Origin: an uncultured Bacteroides sp.
GTDB lineage: Bacteria > Bacteroidota > Bacteroidia > Bacteroidales > Bacteroidaceae
Assembly (NCBI RefSeq): GCF_963677685.1
Contig: NZ_OY782186.1
Span: 2,914,001-2,978,000, forward strand
DNA: 64,000 nt
Direction of reading: 5' to 3'
A program made the translations under genes and the position numbers. Below, in pieces: positions 1 through 8,372 of the stretch; position 1 is the stretch's first letter, and each line of letters starts with the position of its first letter. The notes below the pieces were generated by a model. That model made no database searches. It was not told the DNA's origin and saw nothing but the letters and a program-made list of their open reading frames with translations.

Positions 1-1133
1 GTACCCGTAGGAACAACCTGCTGACAAGGGTCAAAAGAAACTGAATAATCACCGCTATACTGATTTGTGTTATTCGTAGGATCTAACGTACACCAATTCC
101 AATAATCACCACCATCCCAAACACCGGAATATACTTCTTGAGTGGGTTGGAAAGTATAAGTACTACCAATTTTTATCAAGTTACCCTTAGCCCAAGTGAT
201 AGCCTTTTTAAAGTTCACAGTTAATACATATTTTGTATTAGCGGACATCGATTTAGCCGTGAAAGTAATACTCTTGTCGGTCAAAGTGGTGCTGCCAACA
301 GTGATGGAAGTAAAAGTCAACGTGACAGCCTCACCATTACTGAAAACTGTCGAAGCGTCACTCGAAACGGAAGTACCGTTGGGAGAAGACCAACTCAAAA
401 CCTTAGCTGAAGAGGTACCAGAAACCGTAGCAACACCTGAACTTAAAGGCAAAGTGGCACTGTAATTAGGACTCAAAGTAGCACTGCAAGCTGTGATGTT
501 ACTACCACTGGAAGTAGCAGTAACTGTAACCTGACTAAAAACATGCTCAAAAGCAATAGAAAAGCTACTGCTCGCACTGGTGATGTTCACATTAGTTTTG
601 TAATACAACAGGTCATTATCAGGACTTACAGACAAGCTCGTTACAGAACTGCTAAAAGTAGGAAGAGTATTGCTGTTACCATAAGAATAACAAACAAACG
701 TATAAGTCTTATTCACAGGAAGCCAGAAATCGGGAGCCGCATCGCCTACAACGTAATCGGCATGATTAACGTAACCAGAAGCAGAAACATCATTCTCTTT
801 GTAAGCGATCACACGATAACGGACACCATTACTTAAAGAACTCCCTGCACGGCTATGAACATCTTTAACAGGAGAAAGCGTAGCAACCATACTCCAATGC
901 TTATCCAAAGGGACCGTAACACTTGAAGAAGCGGCAGAAGAAGTAGAACGGCTAGAAACAACCTCCTCACCCTTCCAAGACTCACCAACACGCACATGAA
1001 CGGCAACACGACTTTCCTTATCAACACTGCCGGAATCAGAATCATCATTACTACAAGAACATAAAAAGCTAACAAAAAGCAAGAAGCTCAAAAGCGGAAA
1101 ACGCTTTAAAAAAGGAGAATGAGTATTTTTCAT
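1..1133 (-). CDS. Fimbrillin-type lipoprotein, left copy (3' end outside window)
   Basis: This is the left paralogue of the lipoprotein gene at 2854-4317. It aligns with that gene at a constant offset of 3184 bp with no net indel, and I found no stop in the parts I translated. The start at 1133 gives a short basic stretch, a hydrophobic segment and a lipobox (LCS-C, Cys about residue 27), so it should be an outer-membrane or surface lipoprotein. The middle resembles the fimbrillin/Mfa-like family. The C-terminal FISUMP/DUF1566-like domain seen in the right copy lies mostly past the left edge. The first ~120 codons are essentially identical to the right copy, while the rest differs in patches. 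Role in adhesion is inferred from family only. Confidence 0.75.
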   Translation of the reverse strand, partial: MKNTHSPFLKRFPLLSFLLFVSFLCSCSNDDSDSGSVDKESRVAVHVRVGESWKGEEVVSSRSTSSAASSSVTVPLDKHWSMVATLSPVKDVHSRAGSSLSNGVRYRVIAYKENDVSASGYVNHADYVVGDAAPDFWLPVNKTYTFVCYSYGNSNTLPTFSSSVTSLSVSPDNDLLYYKTNVNITSASSSFSIAFEHVFSQVTVTATSSGSNITACSATLSPNYSATLPLSSGVATVSGTSSAKVLSWSSPNGTSVSSDASTVFSNGEAVTLTFTSITVGSTTLTDKSITFTAKSMSANTKYVLTVNFKKAITWAKGNLIKIGSTYTFQPTQEVYSGVWDGGDYWNWCTLDPTNNTNQYSGDYSVSFDPCQQVVPTG

Positions 1134-1172
1134 CTTTTATTTAATTATTTTGATATTTGTTGAATATATAGG

Positions 1173-1180
1173 CAAAATTA
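1173..1180 (-). promoter_or_regulatory. Candidate -7 box for left lipoprotein gene
   Basis: On the minus strand this reads TAATTTTG, matching the Bacteroidales -7 consensus TAnnTTTG. It lies about 40 bp upstream of the start codon. A clear TTTG -33 box at the normal spacing is not visible; the nearest is 24 bp away at 1205-1208. The same arrangement is present before the right copy. Confidence 0.4.
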
Positions 1181-1305
1181 CTGATTTATTTCATCACATT
1201 ATAACAAATAAAAGCCACCGAGAAAGACTTACAAATACAAATATTCAATAATGCATAGAATATATGAATTATTGAAAATGTTATACATGGTTAAATAATA
1301 AAAAA

Positions 1306-1329
1306 GCCTCCCGAACACTTTCGGAAGGC
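1306..1329 (-). terminator. Intrinsic terminator after the acyltransferase gene
   Basis: A 10-bp stem with one mismatch (GCCTTCCGAA pairing with TTCGGGAGGC on the minus strand) and a 4-base loop is followed by a run of T on the minus strand. It would end leftward transcripts coming from the acyltransferase gene before the next promoter. An equivalent hairpin lies at 4490-4513. Confidence 0.75.
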
Positions 1330-1588
1330 ACAAACAAAACAAACAAATGAGCCGTGATTCACATCATGAGCGGTTACTTGAGATTATTGAATTTTTTATT
1401 GTAAGATCCTAAGTAAAATTTATTAAAATACAAAGACGAAAGTAATTATTAATTTTATCATATTAAAACAAGTTTAGCAGCCTAAAACAGGGTGATAAAA
1501 AGTAAATTTTCAATAATGTATAGAATATATAATTTATCTAAAAAGTTGTATTATGTTAATTAACTTTTACTCTTAACTATTTCTCTCA

Positions 1589-2557
1589 TCACCATAGTTG
1601 TTTTAGCCAAGAGAAGCCACGCTTCTTTTGTAGATAAAGTAACAAAAGAGCTATTATGGTAGTAAAAGCTAATACAATTATCGTAAAGAATAAAAGTGAA
1701 CTGATATGAGGCAAGAAACAGATCACTGCATAGATTACACCGATATGCAATAAATAATACAACAGCAATAGCTTTCTTAATTTGCTCCAGATAGGGTGAT
1801 CGCCTATTCGCAAAGAAACGATGAGCAAAAGCAGGATGCTGCTGAACAGAACATTGCATAATGGCCATCTATAGAAAGCTCCTATGCCACAAACGATACA
1901 CAATATAATCACTCCCAATTGGGGTAATTGTTTAAACACTGCCATGTATGCAGCTACTAGCATACCCCCTGCCATGTAACCCAATGCTTGAAAAACGCCA
2001 TTCCTTGTAGTGTAAAAATAGGTAAAATAAAACTCCCTCACACTATCAAGAACAGGTAAGCTGCTATCATTCAAAAACCAACCTGCCAACATCAAAAAGA
2101 AAGCTATAAACAATAAACCGCATAATTTGATGCCACAGCGTAATAAGAGACCTATAATGGCAATGCTATGCAGAGCTGCCAACAAATACCACAATGGCCA
2201 TGCTTTATAAAATCGCCCTGTGACCATGAAGTTCCAGCCTAGATTACAAATAATTTTAGTAATTGGAAGGTTCATATCACAGAGCACACTTATTTCCAGA
2301 GGGCTATATATTAAAAGCCAAATGAGGTATAGTTTCAAATATTTGCGCAAATATTTGTCTATTTGCGTAGAATGAAGCTGCCGATTTTCCTTCTTATAGA
2401 GTAGTAGATAACCTGAAATAGTGAAAAAAAATGGAACAACCATGTGGAGCATAAAAGTTAGTACTGCCGGAGGTTCATAATTGCGCACAGCAAATACATG
2501 AATTAACACAACCAGAATAGCTGCAATAAATTTGCTCAAATCAAGACTATTAATCAT
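1589..2557 (-). CDS. Acyltransferase 3 family membrane protein
   Basis: A 322-residue, strongly hydrophobic protein with about ten predicted membrane segments. The N-terminal pattern, with His20 in the first membrane segment followed near residues 42-52 by FFFTISGYLLL, is typical of the acyltransferase-3 (OafA/WecH-like) family, which transfers acetyl or other acyl groups to cell-surface sugars from the cytoplasmic side. It lies between a recombinase remnant and a fimbrillin-type gene. It may O-acylate the polysaccharide made by the adjacent operon, but this is inference. The duplicate of this gene in the right unit survives only as a short scar (about 4745-4895), so this is the only working copy here. 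Confidence 0.8.
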   Translation of the reverse strand: MINSLDLSKFIAAILVVLIHVFAVRNYEPPAVLTFMLHMVVPFFFTISGYLLLYKKENRQLHSTQIDKYLRKYLKLYLIWLLIYSPLEISVLCDMNLPITKIICNLGWNFMVTGRFYKAWPLWYLLAALHSIAIIGLLLRCGIKLCGLLFIAFFLMLAGWFLNDSSLPVLDSVREFYFTYFYTTRNGVFQALGYMAGGMLVAAYMAVFKQLPQLGVIILCIVCGIGAFYRWPLCNVLFSSILLLLIVSLRIGDHPIWSKLRKLLLLYYLLHIGVIYAVICFLPHISSLLFFTIIVLAFTTIIALLLLYLQKKRGFSWLKQLW

Positions 2558-2590
2558 TCTTTCTTATAATTATTGTACCGCAAGTATCTA

Positions 2591-2779
2591 TCATAGGCAA
2601 GGCACTTTCTTGATAGGTACATTCAAAAGTTTGGCTATTTTTTTAAGTTCTCCACTGTACCATCTCAATTCCTTAAAGAAATAGCCAGTAAAAGTAAATT
2701 TATCTATAATCCTTTTGAGAGTACAGTCTGTATCTGAAAACTCCAAAGACAAAACAAAATCCATAGTAGACATAAGCAA
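2591..2779 (-). pseudogene. Remnant of tyrosine-recombinase-like gene (internal deletions)
   Basis: A 62-codon open frame made of the first ~15 codons and the C-terminal end of the 352-residue protein at 4911-5969. Shared segments include LKRIIDKFTFTG, YFFKELRWY and the closing LKKIAKLLNVPIKKVPCL. Roughly 290 internal codons are missing, plus a second deletion of about 16 codons between TFTG and YFFKE. Both deletions keep the reading frame. It is best read as a decayed duplicate; whether the stub is translated is unknown. Confidence 0.75.
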
Positions 2780-2792
2780 ATATTTTTAAAGA

Positions 2793-2815
2793 ATCGGGCG
2801 GCAACACCGCCCGAT
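2793..2815 (-). terminator. Hairpin downstream of right lipoprotein gene
   Basis: A perfect 9-bp GC-rich stem (ATCGGGCGG with CCGCCCGAT) and a 5-base loop lie about 40 bp past the stop codon of the lipoprotein gene at 2854. On the minus strand it is followed by an A/T-rich stretch without a long T run. It is a likely terminator. Confidence 0.6.
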
Positions 2816-2853
2816 AAATAAGCAAATGAGTTCAATGCGTTCAGTCAAGCTCC

Positions 2854-4317
2854 TTAAAAATCTGAAACACAGCGGAGAGCGAACCCGCTGTTATGCTTGT
2901 AGGTGTTCGTGTACACATTGCTGCTGTCGAAGGGCAAGAAGTACGCATCGGCGCTGTCGTAAGGAGTACTAGACCAATAGTAGCCATTGCTACCGACATC
3001 GAACATAGTCGTGCCACCACGGTAGCGATAGCCGGAAGTCGGCAAAAAGACGTAATTATCTCTGTCTCCACTAGCGGGAACGGAAGTTGTACCGAAATAA
3101 CGACCATTAACGCCATTGTAAGTACCATAAACAGAACCTGTAGCTTTCAATGCATCAAATTCTGCTAGTGTCGGCATACGCCAAGTACCCGTAGGAGCAA
3201 CCTGCTGACAAGGGTCAAGAGAAGCTGAATAATCACCGCTATACTGATTTGTGTTATTCGTAGGATCTAACGTACACCAATTCCAATAATCACCACCATC
3301 CCAAACACCGGAATACAATTCTGGACTGGGTTGGAAAGTATAAGTACTACCGTTCTTGATTAAATTGCCCTTAGCCCAAGTGATAGCCTTTTTAAAGTTC
3401 ACAGTTAATACATATTTTGTATTAGCGGACATCGATTTAGCCGTGAAAGTAATACTCTTGTCGGTCAAAGTGGTGCTACCAATAGTGATAGAAGTAAAAA
3501 TCAGTGTAACAGGCTCAGCATTACTGAAAACAGTAGAAGCGTTACAGGAAACAGAAGTGCCGTTGGGAGAAGACCAACTCAAAACCTTAGCTGAAGAGGT
3601 GCCAGAAACCGTAGCAACACCTGAACTTAAAGGCAAAGTGGCACTGTAATTGGGGCTCAAAGTAGCGCTACAAGCAGTAATGTTACTACCACTGGAAGTA
3701 GCAGTAACCGTAACCTGACTAAAAACATGATCAAAAGCAATAGAAAAGCTACTACTGCCACTGGTGATGTTCACATTAGTTTTGTAATACAACAGGTCAT
3801 TATCAGGAGTTACAGATAAGTCGGTAACAGAACTGTCAAAAGCGGGCAAGGCACTCGTACTAGCATAAGAATAACAGACAAACGTATAAGTATGATTAAC
3901 AGGCAACCAGAAGTCAGGAGCAGTACCTCCAACAATGTAATCGGCATGATTAACATAACCAGAAGCAGAAACATCATTCTCTTTGTAAGCGATCACACGA
4001 TAACGGACACCATTACTTAAAGAACTCCCTGCACGGCTATGAACATCTTTAACAGGAGAAAGCGTAGCAACCATACTCCAATGCTTATCCAAAGGGACCG
4101 TAACACTTGAAGAAGCGGCAGAAGAAGTAGAACGGCTAGAAACAACCTCCTCACCCTTCCAAGACTCACCAACACGCACATGAACGGCAACACGACTTTC
4201 CTTATCAACACTGCCGGAATCAGAATCATCATTACTACAAGAACATAAAAAGCTAACAAAAAGCAAGAAGCTCAAAAGCGGAAAACGCTTTAAAAAAGGA
4301 GAATGAGTATTTTTCAT
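2854..4317 (-). CDS. Fimbrillin-type lipoprotein with C-terminal FISUMP/DUF1566-like domain
   Basis: A 487-residue predicted surface lipoprotein. Residues 1-27 form a signal peptide ending in a lipobox (LCS-C), followed by a Ser/Asp-rich linker. Residues ~45-310 look like the fimbrillin/Mfa-like beta-sandwich family of Bacteroidales. From ~314 the segment ITWAKGNLI, then GTWRMPTLAEFDAL, YWSSTP and the terminal GFALRCV, is the pattern of the FISUMP/DUF1566 fold, often a ligand-facing domain. It lies past the end of the capsule operon and has its own candidate promoter at 4357-4364 and a terminator at 2793-2815. Its paralogue is at 1-1133. A role as a tip adhesin or surface decoration is inferred from the families; the ligand is unknown. 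Confidence 0.8.
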   Translation of the reverse strand: MKNTHSPFLKRFPLLSFLLFVSFLCSCSNDDSDSGSVDKESRVAVHVRVGESWKGEEVVSSRSTSSAASSSVTVPLDKHWSMVATLSPVKDVHSRAGSSLSNGVRYRVIAYKENDVSASGYVNHADYIVGGTAPDFWLPVNHTYTFVCYSYASTSALPAFDSSVTDLSVTPDNDLLYYKTNVNITSGSSSFSIAFDHVFSQVTVTATSSGSNITACSATLSPNYSATLPLSSGVATVSGTSSAKVLSWSSPNGTSVSCNASTVFSNAEPVTLIFTSITIGSTTLTDKSITFTAKSMSANTKYVLTVNFKKAITWAKGNLIKNGSTYTFQPSPELYSGVWDGGDYWNWCTLDPTNNTNQYSGDYSASLDPCQQVAPTGTWRMPTLAEFDALKATGSVYGTYNGVNGRYFGTTSVPASGDRDNYVFLPTSGYRYRGGTTMFDVGSNGYYWSSTPYDSADAYFLPFDSSNVYTNTYKHNSGFALRCVSDF

Positions 4318-4356
4318 CTTTTATTTAATTATTTTGATATTTGTTGAATATATAGG

Positions 4357-4364
4357 CAAAATTA
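4357..4364 (-). promoter_or_regulatory. Candidate -7 box for right lipoprotein gene
   Basis: TAATTTTG on the minus strand, at the same distance from the start codon as the box at 1173-1180 in the left unit. The -33 element is weak or absent. Confidence 0.4.
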
Positions 4365-4489
4365 CTGATTTATTTCATCACATTATAACAAATAAAAGCC
4401 ACCGAGAAAGACTTACAAATACAAATATTCAATAATGCATAGAATATATGAATTATTGAAAATGTTATACATGGTTAAATAAAAAAAAA

Positions 4490-4513
4490 GCCTCCCGAAC
4501 ACTTTCGGAAGGC
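4490..4513 (-). terminator. Intrinsic terminator, right unit
   Basis: Same hairpin as 1306-1329, with a longer T run on the minus strand (nine A on the plus strand just left of the stem). It separates the upstream operon end from the lipoprotein gene promoter. Confidence 0.75.
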
Positions 4514-4744
4514 ACAAACAAAACAAACAAATGAGCCGTGATTCACATCATGAGCGATTACTTGAGATTATTGAATTTTTTATTGTAAGATCCTAAGTAA
4601 AATTTATTAAAATACAAAGACGAAAGTAATTATTAATTTTATCATATTAAAACAAGTTTAGCAGCCTAGAACAAGATGATAAAACGTGAATTTTCAATAG
4701 TGTATAAAATATATAATTTATCTAAAAAAGTTATTTTACGTTAA

Positions 4745-4895
4745 TTATTCTTTACTTTTAAGTATATCCTTCACTACCATAGTTTCTTCAGCCAAAAACA
4801 AACTGCGTAGTTTGATACCACAGCGTAATAAGAGACTTATAATGGCAATGCTATGGAGAGTTGCCAACAAGTGCTACAATGACCATGCTTTATAA
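4745..4895 (-). pseudogene. Scar of a second acyltransferase gene
   Basis: No open frame is left. About 4745-4795 resembles the 3' end of the acyltransferase gene (1563-1613), and about 4803-4895 resembles its middle (2116-2211, including the stretch CACAGCGTAATAAGAGA). Some 500 bp between these parts and the whole 5' third are missing. This shows that the right unit once carried the same acyltransferase gene as the left. Confidence 0.7.
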
Positions 4896-4910
4896 TAACG
4901 AAAGTACCTA

Positions 4911-5969
4911 TCATAGGCAAGGCACTTTCTTGATAGGTACATTCAAAAGTTTGGCTATTTTTTTAAGTTCTCCATTATACCATCTCAACTCTTTAAAGAA
5001 ATAGTTGCCATACTCTTGCTTTCTCTCAAAAGGTAGTGGGAACAAATAGACGCCTGTAAAAGTAAATTTATCTATGATCCTTTTCAATGTCTCATTATTA
5101 TCAACAAGACACAACCTGTTATCCTTATTTCGACGAAACCAGATATTATCCTGATACACATCATCTCTTTTGATAAAGATCATATCCATAAATGTCATAT
5201 CATCTGCAAAATGCTTAAATAAACAAATGTCTCTTGCCATTGCTAACTCGGGGTTTTCACTAAGGTCCAAGCCAAACAAGTTATCGATATCCGAAATAGT
5301 GAACTCACATTTCAACTCTGAGAGAGTAGGAAAAGCGTTTTCTTTAAACGGATTTATAAATTTTGCACACAATCCTTCACTAGAAGCATTAGCGTAGATT
5401 TCTTGTAAAATCAACCAATAAGAATCAATCATTTGAGTGGAGATTTCAAGCTTCAAAAGATATTTCCGAAACGCTTCTAACCATTTCTTATCCATCTGTA
5501 TAAAATAAAGCGGGCGCTTACTGTGATGGAAAGCGATCGTTTGCTGCAATAATGAACTACATAAGCGGGCTTTAGCTTTTCTACCTTCTTTTTTATATTC
5601 TTGAATTATCCCTTTAAGGTAAGGAATAAACAAAAAGGGTTTCTGATTCAATCGGTATAACTTAAGGATATCGGCAACAGTAAAATCGGTTACATAAGAA
5701 TTCAGAAAGGTTATGGCATATTGAATCGCTATAATTTCATCCAGTAAGTAGCGTAACATCGCATCATGCACATCACCTTTCTGAGTATAAAGGAGAACAC
5801 TCTTTACAAGGCGCACAAATTCTTTCTCTGAAACTTGATAATAAGTATCTAAACGTCTCTTTTTATCATAATGCATCACTTCGATAATTAAAGGATACGT
5901 TTCATCTACGGATCTCTTTAAAGTATCTATAGAAAGCACGATTAAAGGTTTACCATTCTCCATAAACAA
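4911..5969 (-). CDS. Degenerate tyrosine-recombinase-like protein
   Basis: A 352-residue protein laid out like Bacteroides phage-type integrases: an N-terminal domain beginning with short beta strands, a helical core-binding domain (~100-215) and the start of a catalytic domain. Around residues 235-260 the sequence MARDICLFKHFADDMTFMDMIFIK resembles the usual box-I region. The protein ends at LNVPIKKVPCL, just where the family normally continues into the HxxR box and the catalytic tyrosine, so both are missing and recombinase activity is unlikely. It starts 4 bp after the Wzc-like gene and is probably the last gene of the capsule operon. It may be a decayed integrase or a DNA-binding derivative. 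A shorter remnant lies at 2591-2779. Confidence 0.6.
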   Translation of the reverse strand: MFMENGKPLIVLSIDTLKRSVDETYPLIIEVMHYDKKRRLDTYYQVSEKEFVRLVKSVLLYTQKGDVHDAMLRYLLDEIIAIQYAITFLNSYVTDFTVADILKLYRLNQKPFLFIPYLKGIIQEYKKEGRKAKARLCSSLLQQTIAFHHSKRPLYFIQMDKKWLEAFRKYLLKLEISTQMIDSYWLILQEIYANASSEGLCAKFINPFKENAFPTLSELKCEFTISDIDNLFGLDLSENPELAMARDICLFKHFADDMTFMDMIFIKRDDVYQDNIWFRRNKDNRLCLVDNNETLKRIIDKFTFTGVYLFPLPFERKQEYGNYFFKELRWYNGELKKIAKLLNVPIKKVPCL

Positions 5970-5973
5970 GTAT

Positions 5974-8364
5974 TTAAAAAATTCTCCTGAAAAATTTCGC
6001 TACCTTTCTTTTCCATTTTGGAGACCCTGTATCAAGAGTATATCCATAGCCATAGCCATAACCATATCCTGAACGATCTTTTTTAGTACCATTCAGTAAT
6101 AGAGCCATGTTACTAAATTTTTGCTCTCTATACAAATTCTCTAATTCAACGAGTAAACGACGATCCAGCTTTCCTGCACGAATAACGAAAAGAGTTAGAT
6201 CTGTGATACGATCGAGAATAGCAGCATCTGCCACAATTCCAATCGGAACATTATCTACTATAATATAATCATAACGTTTTTTGAGTTCGCAGATCAATTC
6301 ATCCAGCCGGGTGCTGAGCAAAAGCTCAGCAGGATTAGGGGCAATAGCTCCTACAGGAATCAAATCAACTTTATCACAGAGGGCATTCTGAATAAGAATA
6401 TCCTCTATTGTCAGAGTCTTTTCGGAGAGATAGTGTGTAATTCCTATTCTCTTTTGTCGCCCACAAACCAACGAGCTCAACGCTCCTTTTCTTAAGTCCA
6501 GATCAAGAAGAAGTACTTTTTTATGTATCTGTGTCAAACTAACCGCTAAGTTTATAGAAGTAAAAGTTTTGCCTGCGCCAACGCCAAAAGAAGTGAAAGT
6601 AATCACTTTTTGGGTATCAGCCTTTACGGCCATAAACCCTAAATTAGTCCGTAATATCCTAAAGGCTTCCGTTATGGAATCACGCCCCTGTTCCTTAACA
6701 AAAACGCCTTTATCAAACGTTTTTTTATCAATGGTCAAAGGGATCTCTCCCAAGAACGGAAGCGTTAATGCTTCCAGATCTTTACGAGTACGTACCCGCG
6801 TATCTAAGAGCATAAAGGAAAGCAAGATAAGAGTAGGTATCGTTAAACCACATCCTACACCTAACAACATTTTTTTATAGATATTGGGGTACATAGGGGC
6901 ATTACTTCCTGAAGCAGGATCGATAATTTGTGCGTTATCATCGTTCATAGCCTGATGCAATTCGTTTTCTTCTCTCTTGTTAAGCAAGAAGATATATAAA
7001 TTCTCTTTTACATCTAATTGTCTCTTCATCGAGAGCATCAAACGTTGTTCTAAGGGAAGCATTTCAACTTTACTCCGAGTTCCTTCTTCTTGCTTTAAAA
7101 GATTTTTCTTCTTTGTTTCGAGACTAGCCAGCATATTATCCACAGAACTAACAATGGTTTTTCTCATCGCTTTAATAGAGAGAGTTAATTCCCGCACTAT
7201 CGGATTTTTGCTACTACTCCCCTCACGTAATTGATTGCGTTTTAACAACGCACTATTATAGCGCGAAATGAGGCTTTCAATATCTTGACTGACCAATCCG
7301 GTATTATTAGGCATTAGTTCTTCACTACCTTTAGCATCTTGTAAGCACTTTTTTATATATCCGACCAAATACAATTGTGTATCCAGCTCTTTTAATATGG
7401 ATTGTGACTCTTTGGTATCTGAAATCAAAATATCGGAGAAAGTGCTCACATCAATCCCATTATTGGCTATTTTCAAAGAATCGATATTGGACTCCACACT
7501 TCTCAATTCTTTCTCTATAACAGCGAGACGTTTATTAATAAATTTACCCGTTTTCACCGCTACCCGATCTTTTTCTTCAATAGCTTCTTCGTTATAAACA
7601 GAAACCAGTGCATTGAGCATATCTATTGCACGAGTAGTTGAACGATCCTTTAAGGAGATATGCAAAATCGCCGCGTCTTCTTCTAACTGCTTGATAGACA
7701 AATTAGCTAAAAAGAAATTCATCATACTCTCCCGAGATTTTTTGGTTATCTTAAGTTCCCTTCCTAACCACTCTGAAGAATAATGAACAGAGCGGGATAT
7801 TACTAATGATCCTACAGGAGTAGAAACTGTATCATTAAAATGTACCAATAACTTTTCTTCTTTTTCTGATGCCGAGAAGCCGGACAATTCTACTCTGTCA
7901 GCACTTAAAAAAAGAGCGGAAAAAGAGAAATGATCATCGGACATCGATTTTAAGAAAGAGACCTTGATGGGCGCATCAGTGTACAATTCCTGTTGCCGCA
8001 ACCCGCTTCTGCTCGTATAACTAATGTCCGCATGAAGCTTATCAATCGTTTTACGTATCAGTTCTTTAGATTGAAACTGCAAAATTTCACTCGTCACATT
8101 CACCTGAGACATATAACTATTATAGCGATTCATTCGCATCGTTGCCTGACTATTTTCAGGAGTCTTAACCATCACTGTCATCGAACGATTATACATAAAG
8201 GGAGTAGCATAATACTGATATCCAAAGTAACTCCCAAAGAGTAAAACTGAGAACAGAAACCATCTCCAGTAGATAGCCAGATGCATAAAGAGATCAACTA
8301 AATTAACTGATTTTTCTTCTGAAAAGAGAGGTAGCAAGGTTTTATCTGATTTATTGATAGCCAT
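5974..8364 (-). CDS. Wzc-like polysaccharide co-polymerase / tyrosine autokinase
   Basis: A 796-residue inner-membrane protein that controls chain length and export of capsule or exopolysaccharide. It has an N-terminal membrane segment (~30-50), a large periplasmic Wzz/GNVR domain with coiled-coil character, a second membrane segment (~495-515) and a C-terminal BY-kinase domain. The kinase shows the P-loop FGVGAGKTF (~595), Walker A' LLLDLDLRKG and Walker B YIIVDNVP. The tail carries a Gly-Tyr repeat (GYGYGYGYGY), the expected autophosphorylation cluster. It sits 8 bp downstream of the Wza-like gene. Family assignment is firm; the particular polymer is unknown. Confidence 0.92.
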   Translation of the reverse strand: MAINKSDKTLLPLFSEEKSVNLVDLFMHLAIYWRWFLFSVLLFGSYFGYQYYATPFMYNRSMTVMVKTPENSQATMRMNRYNSYMSQVNVTSEILQFQSKELIRKTIDKLHADISYTSRSGLRQQELYTDAPIKVSFLKSMSDDHFSFSALFLSADRVELSGFSASEKEEKLLVHFNDTVSTPVGSLVISRSVHYSSEWLGRELKITKKSRESMMNFFLANLSIKQLEEDAAILHISLKDRSTTRAIDMLNALVSVYNEEAIEEKDRVAVKTGKFINKRLAVIEKELRSVESNIDSLKIANNGIDVSTFSDILISDTKESQSILKELDTQLYLVGYIKKCLQDAKGSEELMPNNTGLVSQDIESLISRYNSALLKRNQLREGSSSKNPIVRELTLSIKAMRKTIVSSVDNMLASLETKKKNLLKQEEGTRSKVEMLPLEQRLMLSMKRQLDVKENLYIFLLNKREENELHQAMNDDNAQIIDPASGSNAPMYPNIYKKMLLGVGCGLTIPTLILLSFMLLDTRVRTRKDLEALTLPFLGEIPLTIDKKTFDKGVFVKEQGRDSITEAFRILRTNLGFMAVKADTQKVITFTSFGVGAGKTFTSINLAVSLTQIHKKVLLLDLDLRKGALSSLVCGRQKRIGITHYLSEKTLTIEDILIQNALCDKVDLIPVGAIAPNPAELLLSTRLDELICELKKRYDYIIVDNVPIGIVADAAILDRITDLTLFVIRAGKLDRRLLVELENLYREQKFSNMALLLNGTKKDRSGYGYGYGYGYTLDTGSPKWKRKVAKFFRRIF

Positions 8365-8372
8365 TTGTAGTC

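Larger units (their letters stand above)
1..2779 (-). repeat. Left unit of decayed tandem duplication
   Basis: This unit holds, in transcription order, a recombinase remnant, an intact acyltransferase gene, a terminator and a fimbrillin-type gene. It matches the right unit (3185-5969) in the same order and orientation. The lipoprotein copies are offset by 3184 bp. Identity is highest at about 777-1483, covering the 5' part of the lipoprotein gene and its upstream region. Confidence 0.75.
3185..5969 (-). repeat. Right unit of decayed tandem duplication
   Basis: This unit holds, in transcription order, the full recombinase-like gene, an acyltransferase scar, a terminator and a fimbrillin-type gene, and corresponds to 1-2779. 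The 5' part of the lipoprotein gene and its leader (about 3961-4667) is nearly identical to 777-1483. The flanks have drifted more. Confidence 0.75.

Noticed and set aside
833..1075. An 80-codon minus-strand frame, identical at 4017-4259
   Set aside because: It lies inside the lipoprotein genes in another frame; it is identical only because the DNA there is duplicated.
2854..4317. Lipoprotein C-terminal domain as target of a diversity-generating retroelement
   Set aside because: The fold family would fit, but no reverse transcriptase gene or template repeat is visible in the window, and differences between the copies are not limited to adenine positions.
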